Origin: Blastopirellula marina
GTDB taxonomy: Bacteria > Planctomycetota > Planctomycetia > Pirellulales > Pirellulaceae
Reading direction: 5' to 3'
DNA length: 64,000 nt
Assembly (NCBI RefSeq): GCF_002967765.1
Contig: NZ_PUHY01000006.1
Span: 558,001-622,000 of the forward strand
Below are positions 10,228 to 19,795 of the stretch, piece after piece; the stretch's first letter is position 1; every line of letters starts with the position of its first letter. Under the pieces are notes generated by a model that did not search any database, was not told the origin of the DNA, and worked only from the letters and a program-made list of their open reading frames with translations. The position numbers and the translations under genes were made by a program.

Positions 10228-10275
10228 TGCAGATACTTGCACTAGAAGGCCTCTCCCAATTCAAGGAATTGACCG

Positions 10276-10941
10276 ATGCAACAATTAGTCCAGGGAATCC
10301 ATCGCTTTCAGCGAGAACAATTTAGCAAGGATCAAAAACTATTCGAGACACTCGTCGATGGGCAGCATCCCCTGGCACTATTTATTACGTGCTCAGATTC
10401 TCGTATTGATCCGAGTCGTCTTACTCAAACCGAGCCTGGCGAACTGTTCATTCAACGAACTGCTGGAAATATCGTCCCCCCTTATGGGTCTATCCTGGGC
10501 GGCGAGGCCGCCACAATCGAGTACGCAGTTGCGGCATTGAAAGTACGCGACATTGTCATTTGTGGTCACTCCCATTGTGGGGCCATGGCAGGTCTCCTCT
10601 CTCCCGAAATGGTCGAGAAAATGCCTGCGGTTCGCGCCTATCTTCAGCATGCGGAGTCGACCCGTAGAATTGTCGAGGAAAACTACTCACACCTTTCCGA
10701 TCCCGCACAAAGGCTGACGCTGACGGTAGAGGAGAACGTTCTTGTTCAATTAGAGAGCTTGAGAACCCATCCCGCAGTCGCCGCCGCGATAGGACGAGGA
10801 GAATTAAAACTTCACGGCTGGGTGTATAAGTTCGAGACTGGCGAAGTATTTGCGTTCGATCCGGACAAAAATCAGTACCTACCTCTCCAGGAAACCGCTT
10901 CTCCAGTCAACGAGTTGCAGAGAAACCTTCCGCCGATATGA
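10276..10941 (+). CDS. Beta-class carbonic anhydrase
   Basis: A 221-residue beta-carbonic anhydrase that interconverts CO2 and bicarbonate in the cytoplasm. The zinc ligands are C39, H98 and C101 (ITCSDSR and GHSHCGAM). The D41-R43 dyad of the active site is intact, and the core is complete. There is no signal peptide. An AAGGA ribosome site precedes the ATG. It is divergent from dabA and followed by a strong hairpin, so it is probably monocistronic. Next to DabA it could re-equilibrate imported or generated bicarbonate, or supply carboxylases. No carboxysome or RuBisCO gene lies in this window, so bicarbonate for anaplerotic carboxylation is the likelier use (inference). Confidence 0.95.
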   Translation: MQQLVQGIHRFQREQFSKDQKLFETLVDGQHPLALFITCSDSRIDPSRLTQTEPGELFIQRTAGNIVPPYGSILGGEAATIEYAVAALKVRDIVICGHSHCGAMAGLLSPEMVEKMPAVRAYLQHAESTRRIVEENYSHLSDPAQRLTLTVEENVLVQLESLRTHPAVAAAIGRGELKLHGWVYKFETGEVFAFDPDKNQYLPLQETASPVNELQRNLPPI

Positions 10942-11004
10942 CGTGATCAACGAAACGTTTCATTTCGTTTTTGGTCTCACTGCATGGATTACCGTGCTGT
11001 TTGG

Positions 11005-11037
11005 GAAAACTGACTGAAATGGCTTAAGTCAGTTTTC
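11005..11037. terminator. Perfect 11-bp inverted repeat, likely bidirectional terminator
   Basis: GAAAACTGACT (11005-11015) and AGTCAGTTTTC (11027-11037) are exact complements around an 11-nt loop. The A-run/T-run form at the stem base lets it act in either direction. It lies between the carbonic anhydrase stop (10941) and the histidine kinase start (11063). It ends only 25 bp before the kinase ATG, so an operator role is possible. Confidence 0.6.
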
Positions 11038-11062
11038 TATAACGTCATATTTTAAACTTGTT

Positions 11063-12424
11063 ATGTTTCGTAATCATCAAGGCGGGACCCAAAACAACTT
11101 CCGGTTTCCCATTGCGGGACTACTGCTACTTAGCTTGACGGCTTTGGCAATAACAATCTGGACGATGGCTGATTTCTTACGAGAACAGGCCATCGTCGAA
11201 GAGTTAACTCGAAAGCTACCTCGTGATTCAACGGCTACAGCCAAAGAGTTAGTCGTTGAGTTGGGATGGCAATTTCGTCTCTCAATCCTGGTTTTGCTAA
11301 ATCTCGTTGCAACCGGGCTCGCCCTAGTGTTGCTTTCTCGGGCATACCGCTCATCCCAAGAGTCGCTCCGCGACCTCAAGGCTCTAGCGGGGGATATCTT
11401 AAGTAGTATGGACCATGCCGTCATCACGACAGACCGCAACGGTTTCATCACCAGTATTAATCGCCAAGGTCTGGAATTACTCGGGAGCAAACCGGATTGT
11501 GTAAGTAAGCACTTGGAATCACTTTCCAAGACGATCCCTCTAGATCGCTTCCTAGCAGACTGGCAGTCGGATCGTTCTGTCTCGATGACTCGTGATTTTC
11601 ATGCAAATAATAGTGGAAGGACCGTACGGGCGACGTGCCAAAAATTAAGTGACTATGAAGGAAGAGAGATTGGGCAGGTCTTGCAGTTACGCGATGTAAC
11701 AGAACGCATCTTGATCGAAGAACGGATGCGGCGAATGGAACGCTATATGGGCCTTGGTTCTTTGGCTGCGGGACTTCATCATGAAATCCGAAATCCGCTC
11801 GCCGCTGTGTCATTACACGTTCAACTCTTGGAAGAGCAACTGGAGGAAAGTCAGGTTTCAGAGGAAGTTCAACTGATGCTGGCTGTCATCAAGGCAGAAG
11901 TGACTCGAATTGGAGGTGTGCTCGAGGGTTTCCGCGATTTTGCATCCATGGACAAACTAAATCTGGAACCGGTCGACCTTGCCAAGCTCATCAAGCGACA
12001 AGTCGATTTAGCACTTCCTCAAGCCCGGGAGCAAGGAATATTGGTTCACAGTATTCTACCGGACTCTCCGCTGCCCAAAATAACGGCCGACCTCGTTCGG
12101 ATGGAACAAGCTTTGCTTAATATTCTGGTCAATGCGATGCAAGCAATGCCCAATGGAGGTGAACTCATCATCAAGGCATCGGCGAATTCTGATTCGGTTC
12201 GATTAGAAATATCCGATACGGGCAATGGAATTCCCAACAGTCTCCGCGAACGCGTGTTTGATGCCTATTTTACAACCAAGAGTGAAGGTACCGGATTAGG
12301 GCTTTCCCTGTGTGACAAAATCGTTCGGCAGCATCATGGCAACCTCGACTTCCTCAGTAGCGAAGATGGTACAACTTTCGTAATGACGTTGCCTACCTTA
12401 CAAGTCTCCCCTCTCTTAGATTAA
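11063..12424 (+). CDS. Membrane sensor histidine kinase, NtrB-like
   Basis: A 453-residue sensor kinase. Two membrane segments (about residues 14-36 and 72-92) enclose a short periplasmic loop of about 35 residues, followed by a PAS-like segment (about 108-210). The dimerisation/phosphoacceptor helix carries GLHHEIRNP (phospho-His H240). The ATPase domain has the N box (NILVNAMQAMPNGG) and the G boxes DTGNGIP and GTGLGLSL. It should phosphorylate the regulator encoded 4 bp downstream. The loop is too small for a typical ligand-binding domain, so the signal may be sensed in the membrane or by the PAS segment. Position next to the dab and carbonic anhydrase genes suggests a carbon-supply or pH signal (inference). 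No clear Shine-Dalgarno site precedes the ATG. Confidence 0.92.
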   Translation: MFRNHQGGTQNNFRFPIAGLLLLSLTALAITIWTMADFLREQAIVEELTRKLPRDSTATAKELVVELGWQFRLSILVLLNLVATGLALVLLSRAYRSSQESLRDLKALAGDILSSMDHAVITTDRNGFITSINRQGLELLGSKPDCVSKHLESLSKTIPLDRFLADWQSDRSVSMTRDFHANNSGRTVRATCQKLSDYEGREIGQVLQLRDVTERILIEERMRRMERYMGLGSLAAGLHHEIRNPLAAVSLHVQLLEEQLEESQVSEEVQLMLAVIKAEVTRIGGVLEGFRDFASMDKLNLEPVDLAKLIKRQVDLALPQAREQGILVHSILPDSPLPKITADLVRMEQALLNILVNAMQAMPNGGELIIKASANSDSVRLEISDTGNGIPNSLRERVFDAYFTTKSEGTGLGLSLCDKIVRQHHGNLDFLSSEDGTTFVMTLPTLQVSPLLD

Positions 12425-12428
12425 CGTC

Positions 12429-13790
12429 ATGGACGAAGCATTTCGTATTTTGATTGTGGACGACGAGCCCAACATTCGCTCCGGTTTGGCAAAGGGGCTC
12501 GAAAAAGAGGTCGACGGAATCGAAACGGCTAGTAACGTCGTCGAGGCGATCGATAAATTCGATGCCGGCAACTTCCAAATCGTCATCGCCGATGTCCGGT
12601 TGCCGGGGGATTGCGACGGCCTGGAACTATTGTCACTGATCCAACAACGCGAACCCAATACGACGATGATTATGATCACCGCGCACGGTACCGTCGAAAT
12701 GGCGGTCGACGCCATGCGCCGTGGTGCGTTCGACTTCATAACGAAGCCGGTTGATTTGAATCTGATTCGACAACAGATTGCTAAAGCTGTCGCGCATCAT
12801 CGATTGCAGACAGAAAACCGATTCCTGAAAGATCGGTTAGCAGAAGCGGGTGAGTTGCCGAATATCATCGGTAATTGCCGAGCCCTCAACGACGTATTGC
12901 AACAGATTCGACAGGTTGCCGATACCGATGCCACCGTTCTTATTCACGGAGAAAGTGGTACCGGTAAAGAATTGATTGCCAGGGCGATCCACGATATGAG
13001 CCGACGTTTCGCCTCTCCATTCATTCCCGTAAATCTTGGTGCGCTGCCGGAGAACTTGCTAGAAAGCGAATTGTTCGGTCACGAAAAAGGGGCATTTACC
13101 GGGGCATTTCGCCAAAAACCTGGATGCTTTGAACAATCCATGCGAGGAACCCTCTTTCTCGACGAGATTACCGAAATCCCGATGAAGTGCCAGGTAGATC
13201 TGCTGCGTGTTCTTGAAACGGGACTATTCACAAGGGTGGGTGGCGAGGATGTGATTTCGTCAGATGCGCGAATCGTATCAGCAACCAACCGAGACATACC
13301 TCAACTTGTGGAAGAAGGTGGCTTCCGCGAGGATCTCTTTTACCGCCTTAATATTGTCCCAATTGACGTCCCACCTCTGCGGCAACGGCGCGAGGACATT
13401 CCTCTATTGACGGATCACTTCCTGATTCACTTTTGTACGCGTCATCATCGGCCAACGAAGACACTCAGCGACGACGCATTGCAGGTCCTAATGTCGGCGA
13501 ATTGGCCAGGCAACGTCCGCCAACTTCGCAATGTCATTGAACGTTTGGTTGTCACCGTTAACGACGAGAGGATTGCTGCCAAAGATTTGCCAGCCGAACT
13601 CAATGCGGCCGCTATAAACAAGTCTTCAAACCAACTTCGTTCATTAGCAGAAGTAACCGAGTCTGCGGAGAAAGAAGCAATCCTGGCTTCCCTGGCCGCA
13701 AACGACTTTCATCGTGAGCAAACGGCAAGAATGTTGGGTGTCAGCATACGTACCCTACATTATAAAATGAGCCGATATGGACTGCATTAG
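12429..13790 (+). CDS. NtrC-family sigma-54-dependent response regulator
   Basis: A 453-residue regulator with three domains. The receiver (about 1-120) has D11/D12 and phospho-acceptor D55 in IADVRLPG. The AAA+ activator core (about 140-375) has Walker A GESGTGKE and the sigma-54 contact loop GAFTGA. The C-terminal Fis-type helix-turn-helix includes REQTARMLGVSIRTLHYKM. When phosphorylated it should form a ring that opens sigma-54 promoter complexes. It is co-transcribed with the histidine kinase. The near-consensus sigma-54 promoter before dabA, and a dyad at a suitable distance, make the dab operon the obvious target (inference). Confidence 0.95.
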   Translation: MDEAFRILIVDDEPNIRSGLAKGLEKEVDGIETASNVVEAIDKFDAGNFQIVIADVRLPGDCDGLELLSLIQQREPNTTMIMITAHGTVEMAVDAMRRGAFDFITKPVDLNLIRQQIAKAVAHHRLQTENRFLKDRLAEAGELPNIIGNCRALNDVLQQIRQVADTDATVLIHGESGTGKELIARAIHDMSRRFASPFIPVNLGALPENLLESELFGHEKGAFTGAFRQKPGCFEQSMRGTLFLDEITEIPMKCQVDLLRVLETGLFTRVGGEDVISSDARIVSATNRDIPQLVEEGGFREDLFYRLNIVPIDVPPLRQRREDIPLLTDHFLIHFCTRHHRPTKTLSDDALQVLMSANWPGNVRQLRNVIERLVVTVNDERIAAKDLPAELNAAAINKSSNQLRSLAEVTESAEKEAILASLAANDFHREQTARMLGVSIRTLHYKMSRYGLH

Positions 13791-13830
13791 TATCCATAGA
13801 TGTCGACATTGCAGTCATTCAGAGCTAACA

Positions 13831-13860
13831 CCAGGAGAATCGCGTTAACTGTTCTTCTGG
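13831..13860. terminator. Hairpin between convergent genes
   Basis: CCAGGAGAA (13831-13839) pairs with TTCTTCTGG (13852-13860) over nine positions, one of them a G-U pair, around a 12-nt loop. It lies between the regulator stop (13790) and the oppositely oriented heme-protein gene end (13987). No T-run follows. Confidence 0.3.
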
Positions 13861-13986
13861 AAGAATTTCCTCGACATTTGCCAACCATCAAGTTCACTTA
13901 ACTCGCTTACGGGAACGCACTGCGCAACCACCACAAGTTAGCGAGATAGAAGTGAATATACCGCAAGCCCATCGCTTGCTTCCCAA

Positions 13987-16146
13987 TTACCTACTCTGTG
14001 AAACGGTGCTTAGGGATTGCAGATACGCCAACAGATCGGCCAGTTGCTCCTCAGATATAGCTTTGTTTAACTCCGCCGGCATGATCGAAGTATCGCTGGC
14101 GCGGATGGCCTCGATCGACCGGCTGGCAACCTTTGCTGACTTTTCATGATCGATTCCAATGTGCAATTGTTTTGGGCTCTCCCCTAAGATGATCCCGGTG
14201 TGCGCCTTCCCCTCCTCAGTCATCACCAGGTAAGGTGCAAAGCCACGGGCAAATGTTGCACTCGGATACAGTATCGATTCCAACAGATCGCGGCGCGATC
14301 GACTGCGGCCAATCGTGGTTAGATCAGGCCCAACCAGTCCCCCTTCGCCTGTCACGCGGTGACACTTACTACAAGTTGCCTGGGTGGAAAAAAAGACGTC
14401 ACGCCCGCGGATCGCATCCCCATCACCAAGCTTCGCCTCAACATCCAGAAGCGTTTGCTTTTGCGATTCCGTTAACGGCTGCCCCATCGAAGGCGCCGGT
14501 ATCTCAAGCCAGTCGCTATCATCGACCAACGCGGCGGGTCGAGTTAGTTGTTCTAGGGACAGCGAAGCGGCATGACTGACCTCAATACGCGGATCAAGTA
14601 CGGCCTGACGCAGCAGATCGCGACGGTCGCTTCGGATCAGTCCCAAGATAGCAGCGTGTCGAAGTTGCGGATCGCTCTCGACTTCCGGCAGCATTTCAAT
14701 CAATGTTCTCACGAACAAATCGCCATTCACTTTCCAATGGGCAAGTGTGGCGAGAGCATTGCGACGCTCCGCAGGTGTTCCTTCTTTGGCCAATTGAAGC
14801 AGTGGTAAGATCGCCTTTTTCCGATCGACTTCCGCAGGCCAATCTTGCAGCGACCGAGCTACTGCTTCGCGAATCGGCGGTTCGCCAGACTCCAATAGAG
14901 TAATGAACTGCTTTAACGTTTTTTGTGTTGGATTGTTCCGAAGTTTCCAAACGACATCGACCTTTGAATCGGTTTGGCTCAGCTTTCGACTCGGACTATT
15001 TTTCGTCCGTTTAACTCGATAGATGGCTCCTTCGATATGCGACTTCGCGACGCCCGATTGGGGACAGCCAATGCGAAACCAACCTCCGGTATCGATTACC
15101 AACAACGATCCATCAGGAGCTTCCAGCACATCGGTCGGATGGAAATCTTTGTCGGTCGACACGAAGAAGTCTTCTACTTGCTGCGTTTCGTACGAACTGC
15201 CAGCGGACTTCAAATCGACTTGAACAACTCGATTCGTATTGAACTCAGTAACGAGCAACGTCTCGCTACTTTTGGAAGTCCAGCGGCATAAGCCCGAGAC
15301 CGCGACGTGACCAAAGTTATATATTTCCGAAAGCAGTGGGCCTGTCCGCACGAACTCGCTGTCGAGGCTTTCCGCAAAGTCTTCTCGCGGGTAGACACCT
15401 CCATATTGCCAATGGACCAGGCAATCTCCCCGTGGCCGTGAGTACATTAAGTTCACCGTTCCCAGCATATCGCCACTGGGCGTAAAAACGATTTCAACCG
15501 GGTTGTCCATTCCCCCGGTACTAAACGTCTGCACATCGCTGCCATCCGGAAGGCATGAGAAGATGCGTGCCGCTTTCCCTTTGCTGACTAGTTGGCCTTC
15601 GGAATCGACAATCTCGTGACCGTGTCGTCCTTCGCACCAATAGATTCTGCCTTCCGGCCCTTTAAACGGACCATGCACATCCGCAGCGTTGCCGGTATAG
15701 CCGAAGTCACCAACAAGTTTCACGCGTTCGTCCGCAACGCCATCGTCGTCGGTGTCGGTCAGTTTCCAAATCGCACCGCTAGAGGCCACGTACAACGAGC
15801 CTTCAAGCCACATACAGCCTTGTGGGAACGTCATATTGTCCGCGAACGTGGTCGCTTTATCGAATACGCCGTCACCGTTGGTATCTTCTAAGCGGCGGAC
15901 AAAGTTGGGAAGTTGCTTCTCCAGTTCTTCACGGGGCAGATTCTCGCCGGCGCTGGCCGCGACATACAAACGACCTTGCTCGTCGAAGTCAGCCATCAAG
16001 GGATGCGCCACCAGCGCTGAGGAGGCAGCCACTTCGACCTGGTATTCTTCTGGAACGGAGATCGTCGACAACTTGGCCTCTTCGCCAATCGAAACTGTGG
16101 CAACGCCAAGGACCACGAAACCACAAATGAACGTACGCGTGAACAT
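13987..16146 (-). CDS. PVC-type heme-binding, membrane-bound-dehydrogenase-like protein
   Basis: A 719-residue exported protein. After a signal peptide (about 1-21) comes a beta-propeller region of roughly 350 residues of the putative membrane-bound dehydrogenase type, with repeated Asp-rich loops such as EDTNGDGVFD and TDTDDDGVAD. An alpha-helical HEAT-like section follows (about 400-540). The C-terminal mono-heme c domain has CSKCH (C592, C595, H596) and GLVGPDLTTIG. This three-part layout is common in Planctomycetes and Verrucomicrobia, where such proteins are thought to oxidise sugars or other periplasmic substrates. The substrate is not known. It follows the broken DMF-ase-like gene by 33 bp on the same strand and may share its transcript. 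Confidence 0.92.
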   Translation of the reverse strand: MFTRTFICGFVVLGVATVSIGEEAKLSTISVPEEYQVEVAASSALVAHPLMADFDEQGRLYVAASAGENLPREELEKQLPNFVRRLEDTNGDGVFDKATTFADNMTFPQGCMWLEGSLYVASSGAIWKLTDTDDDGVADERVKLVGDFGYTGNAADVHGPFKGPEGRIYWCEGRHGHEIVDSEGQLVSKGKAARIFSCLPDGSDVQTFSTGGMDNPVEIVFTPSGDMLGTVNLMYSRPRGDCLVHWQYGGVYPREDFAESLDSEFVRTGPLLSEIYNFGHVAVSGLCRWTSKSSETLLVTEFNTNRVVQVDLKSAGSSYETQQVEDFFVSTDKDFHPTDVLEAPDGSLLVIDTGGWFRIGCPQSGVAKSHIEGAIYRVKRTKNSPSRKLSQTDSKVDVVWKLRNNPTQKTLKQFITLLESGEPPIREAVARSLQDWPAEVDRKKAILPLLQLAKEGTPAERRNALATLAHWKVNGDLFVRTLIEMLPEVESDPQLRHAAILGLIRSDRRDLLRQAVLDPRIEVSHAASLSLEQLTRPAALVDDSDWLEIPAPSMGQPLTESQKQTLLDVEAKLGDGDAIRGRDVFFSTQATCSKCHRVTGEGGLVGPDLTTIGRSRSRRDLLESILYPSATFARGFAPYLVMTEEGKAHTGIILGESPKQLHIGIDHEKSAKVASRSIEAIRASDTSIMPAELNKAISEEQLADLLAYLQSLSTVSQSR

Positions 16147-16179
16147 CAGAGAATGACTCCGGAATATTGGTTAAGCCTG

Positions 16180-17721
16180 TTAGCTGTGGATCGCACGGCG
16201 GAGGAGATTGTGCGTGATTCGCTGGACGCGAACATCCGGCCCGTGGGGGCGCGACCAATGCGACCACGGCAGCACATGCCCAGGCGGCGTGCTAAGTCCT
16301 TGCGCCCAGAAGATCGTCGCCGCATTGAAGACATAGTTCCCTTTGGGACCAGGATAAATCGTTGCGGTCCAGTTCTGCGGATTAACACCACCTTGCCATG
16401 CAGTTCCGCCTGCGACAACTTCCAGGCCTTCGATTTCAGCTGGGTCACCATGGTATTCCCAACCGACCAAGCCAGGGATGGCATCCCCTTCCTTGATGTT
16501 CGTGCCAGCGAACATCCAATGTTCGGGATTGGTAATCACCCAGTCGCCACCTCCGTTGACCGGTCGCACATTACGAGCCCCCATCAACATCCCTTCATCA
16601 GGCCCACGATGCGGGAACGGACCATGCTCGGCGTGCCGAGTCACCGCATGCGATTGCTCTCCACCGTAAGGCCCACCTCGGAAGATGATTCGGTTAGGCG
16701 AACCGCTGCTGCTTTTGCGAAACGGAGTTACCCAACAAACACTGTTACCTGATAGAAAGAGTAGATTGACTCCTTCGTCCCGCATTTTTTGCACAGAGTT
16801 AAACTGACGGATATTCCAGTACTCGTCATGGCCAACACTGATGAATGCTTTGCAATTCAAGCCACGTTCGGGCGTCAGCATGTCGCTATTGGAACAGTAG
16901 CTGACATCGTAGCCATGCTGTTCAAGCCAATAGGCTAAAGGAAACTCAAACGGAAGAAACTCACCAGAACCCACAGTCCTTGGATCGTCGACCACACCGT
17001 TATGCTAAGCCTCGCGACCATATGGTCGATCGAAACTAACATCGGCCCAAGGTCCTTGGTTTCCCTTCGGATGCGTATAGATCGAGTAGTTATTCGGCCA
17101 GCGATTGTAGGCCTGCCATGTGTTATCGCTGACTTGAAACAAGATATCGGTGGGACGGTTATCGCGAACAACGAACACGATATGGCTCTGCCAATAGGCT
17201 TCCCCCGGTTCAGGAATCGTGGTCAAGCGGCCGATGTAAACACCACTCAACCAATCTGCGGGAATATCGATCGTCAGTGAGGTTGCCCAGCGACACTCGT
17301 GCAAGTTCTTCTCTCCTGGAGTCGGCGTAGGCTGCGTGCTTGCTTCCAACGGTCCGTAGTTTTTTACAAGCCGCGCACCTTTACCGCCGTAGTACCCCAT
17401 TCGGAATAGCTCTAGCCGAAAGGATCGTGCCGGGTTGCAAGATACCATCACATCTATCGATTCGCCTGCAGCGACACTTTGCTTCGAGCAGTAGCCTTCA
17501 ATCCATGGGCTGCGAAAGCCCTCGGCATCGACACGCACGCGGGTTAGCTGCCAATCGTCCGCACCGGACTTAGCGTTCTCTTTTTGGATGAGAGTGTCAT
17601 TCGTTGACCTGGCTTCCGCATAGGCAGTTCGAGCCAATTCGGCCGTAGTGGTAATCATGGTCGTGGCGAGTGTCCCCTTCAAGAACGCTCGCCGTGGAAC
17701 CGGAGAAGTGTCGTCACTCAT
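16180..17721 (-). pseudogene. N,N-dimethylformamidase beta-subunit-like exported protein, split by an in-frame amber codon
   Basis: One continuous frame of about 513 codons is interrupted only by TAG at 17005-17007. Both halves keep the family's features. The N-terminal part (17721 to 17005) has a Tat signal with PRRAFLK and ends FDRPYGREA. The C-terminal part resumes three codons after the stop and includes VGSGEFLPFEFPLAYW, VGHDEYWN and SGNSVCWV. These are typical of the DMF-ase beta/DmfA2-like fold, a distant amidohydrolase-associated domain. The start at 17719-17721 is chosen because the Tat signal begins directly after it. The gene could be a recent pseudogene, an assembly error or, less likely, a readthrough gene. 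A GTG at 16993-16995 could restart the second half. It is divergent from the alcohol dehydrogenase. Confidence 0.82.
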
Positions 17722-17921
17722 GGCAAATGATCGTCGGCTAAGGCAGGAAAATGAGGAGGGTGTTCTCAGCGTAGCATAGCCTGCCACGACGCAGAAGCGA
17801 ATTCCAGATATATCGTGGAATCACCTGGCCTATTCAGTTGGTCTCAGGAGCAACGAGCGATAAACTTTCCGATAGAGCTAGAACGATCGAACGCTGCCTA
17901 TCGCTAGTGCAGGAGAAGAAG

Positions 17922-18935
17922 ATGAAAGCCCTGGTACTTCGCGAAACTTGCTCGCTAAGCGATAACAAAACTCCTTTGCAACTTGTTGACCTTCCGATTC
18001 CTACTCCCCAAGCCGGGGAGATCTTAATTCGGGTGGTCGCGTGCGGCGTTTGCCATACGGAACTCGACGAGATCGAAGGACGAACGGCCCCTCCTAACTA
18101 CCCTGTGGTGCCAGGCCACGAAGTCGTCGGTTACGTCGAGCAGCTCGGAGACGGCACCAGCACGCACCGCATTGGCGATCGCGTTGGTGTCGGATGGATT
18201 CATTCGTCCAGCGGCGACCAATACGAGAACGTCAGCCCGCAGTTCCAAGCGACCGGCCGCGATGTGAATGGTGGCTATGCAGAGTACATGACCGTTCCGG
18301 CGAATTACGCTTATCCCATTCCTGAAAGCTTTGGTTCGGCCGAGGCGGCTCCTCTCTTATGTGCCGGAGCGATTGGCTATCGAGCGGTTCGCTTAAGTGG
18401 AATTCGCAATGGACAAAAACTCGGGCTCACAGGCTTCGGCGGTTCTGCCCATTTAGTGCTCCAGATGGTGCGTCATCAGTTCCCGGACACCAAGGTCTAT
18501 GTGTTTGCTCGACACCCGGAAGTACAAGCGTTCGCACAGGAACTTGGTGCCGTCTGGGCAGGCCACACCGAAGAGCGCGCACCGGAACCTCTCGATGCGA
18601 TCATAGACACCACACCGGCCTGGAAACCAGTGGTCGAAGGTCTCGCAAATCTGGCACCAGGTGGCCGGCTCGTTATCAACGCAATTCGTAAAGAAGAAAG
18701 CGACAAAAAATCACTGCTGAAGTTGAGCTACCACGAACATCTGTGGATGGAACGTGAGATCAAGACCGTCGCCAACATCACGCAGTACGACATTCGGGAG
18801 TTCCTTCCGCTGGCCGCGGAAATCCCGATTCGTCCGAAGGTCACGACTTACTCACTCGACCAAGCCAACCAGGCCTTAGTCGAACTAAAGCAAGGACGCA
18901 TTCAAGGAGCAAAGGTGCTGGTGATGGACAAGTAA
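17922..18935 (+). CDS. Zinc-dependent alcohol dehydrogenase family protein lacking the structural-zinc cysteines
   Basis: A 337-residue medium-chain dehydrogenase. The start at 17922 is supported by AGGAG 6 nt upstream, although the frame is open further 5'. Catalytic-zinc ligands are present: C44 (GVCHTE), H66 (GHEVVG) and C147 (LLCAGAIG). The nucleotide-binding turn is TGFGGSAH. Close relatives have a lobe with four cysteines for structural zinc just before TGRDVNGGYAEY. Here that stretch (about residues 94-108) reads HSSSGDQYENVSPQF: no cysteine, and about six residues shorter. It probably oxidises or reduces small alcohols/aldehydes with NAD(P). Gene end is 3 bp from the convergent SDR gene. 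Confidence 0.9.
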   Translation: MKALVLRETCSLSDNKTPLQLVDLPIPTPQAGEILIRVVACGVCHTELDEIEGRTAPPNYPVVPGHEVVGYVEQLGDGTSTHRIGDRVGVGWIHSSSGDQYENVSPQFQATGRDVNGGYAEYMTVPANYAYPIPESFGSAEAAPLLCAGAIGYRAVRLSGIRNGQKLGLTGFGGSAHLVLQMVRHQFPDTKVYVFARHPEVQAFAQELGAVWAGHTEERAPEPLDAIIDTTPAWKPVVEGLANLAPGGRLVINAIRKEESDKKSLLKLSYHEHLWMEREIKTVANITQYDIREFLPLAAEIPIRPKVTTYSLDQANQALVELKQGRIQGAKVLVMDK

Positions 18936-18938
18936 TCG

Positions 18939-19748
18939 TTACCAGTGCATTACAAAACCGCCGTCCACATTGACAGTCTGGCCCGTGACCTGGGCCGCCT
19001 TCTTTGACGAAAGAAACACGATCATCGCGGCAATGTCTTCACACGTTTGCCAGCGTCCCAGCGGAACGACGTTTTTAATCTTGACCGCGGCCCACTCTTC
19101 GTAACTCAGCTTTTCGTCATCCGAAGCATCGTCGTACCAAGCCTGCCAAACCGATCGATTTAGCGGTGTTTGCACCATGCCGGGGCAGACGGTGTTCACC
19201 CGAACATTATGCGGCGCGAGATCTTTGGCCATACACTGGGCGAAGTTGATATTGGCCGCTTTGCTGGCACTGTACGGCGGATCCGTCTGCGAACCGATCT
19301 GGCCCGCCACTGAGGCGAGAAACACAAATGTCCCCTGCTTTCGCTTCACGAACTGCGGCGTCAGCGCGTGCGCGATGTTAACCATACCCTGAATGTTGAC
19401 CTGCAGCGTCTTGCCCCAATCTGCCGGCTGAAGATTCGTAAAGGGAAAGCCAAACTTACCTGATCCCATCGCAGCACAGTGCACCACGTGATCGATCGAG
19501 GTTTCCATCGCTGCCAGTTCATCGAGCGCCGTGTCGATTGTGATTTGATTCACAATATCGACGACGCTGCCTAACGCGCGCACGCCAAAATCTTGTTCAA
19601 TCTCCTGGGCGACATCACCAACCTTGGATGAAAGATCCCAGAGCACGACGGAACATCCCTCGGCAGCAAACGCGCGCGCGGTAGCCAAGCCGATGCCACT
19701 TGCCCCACCCGTGATCAAAGCCGTGTGGCCGTCGATGCCAAGATTCAA
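18939..19748 (-). CDS. SDR family NAD(P)-dependent oxidoreductase
   Basis: A 269-residue classical short-chain dehydrogenase/reductase. The nucleotide-binding motif is TGGASGIG (about residues 13-20). D38 at the end of the second strand (LWDLSS) suggests NAD preference. The catalytic triad is S146, Y159 and K163 (YSASK), and PGMVQTPLN follows the active site. The C-terminal TGQTVNVDGGFVMHW is typical of the family. A loop of about 20 extra residues (WYDDASDDEKLSYEEW) precedes the last helices. The substrate is unknown. It lies 47 bp downstream of the giant kinase gene on the same strand and ends 3 bp from the convergent alcohol dehydrogenase stop. Confidence 0.93.
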   Translation of the reverse strand: MNLGIDGHTALITGGASGIGLATARAFAAEGCSVVLWDLSSKVGDVAQEIEQDFGVRALGSVVDIVNQITIDTALDELAAMETSIDHVVHCAAMGSGKFGFPFTNLQPADWGKTLQVNIQGMVNIAHALTPQFVKRKQGTFVFLASVAGQIGSQTDPPYSASKAANINFAQCMAKDLAPHNVRVNTVCPGMVQTPLNRSVWQAWYDDASDDEKLSYEEWAAVKIKNVVPLGRWQTCEDIAAMIVFLSSKKAAQVTGQTVNVDGGFVMHW

Positions 19749-19795
19749 TGTGTGAACTCCTTCGTTGCCGTGTTAACCGAATTGGCAAATCTATT

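Larger units (their letters stand above)
9960..10275. promoter_or_regulatory. Divergent control region between dabA and the carbonic anhydrase
   Basis: This 316-bp gap carries a near-consensus minus-strand sigma-54 promoter at 10049-10064, a TGTCG/CGACA dyad at 10202-10227, and a TTGGCAC element at 10135-10140 on the plus strand that lacks a proper -12 GC. AAGGA about 10 nt before 10276 serves the carbonic anhydrase. The first two elements are listed separately. Confidence 0.65.
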
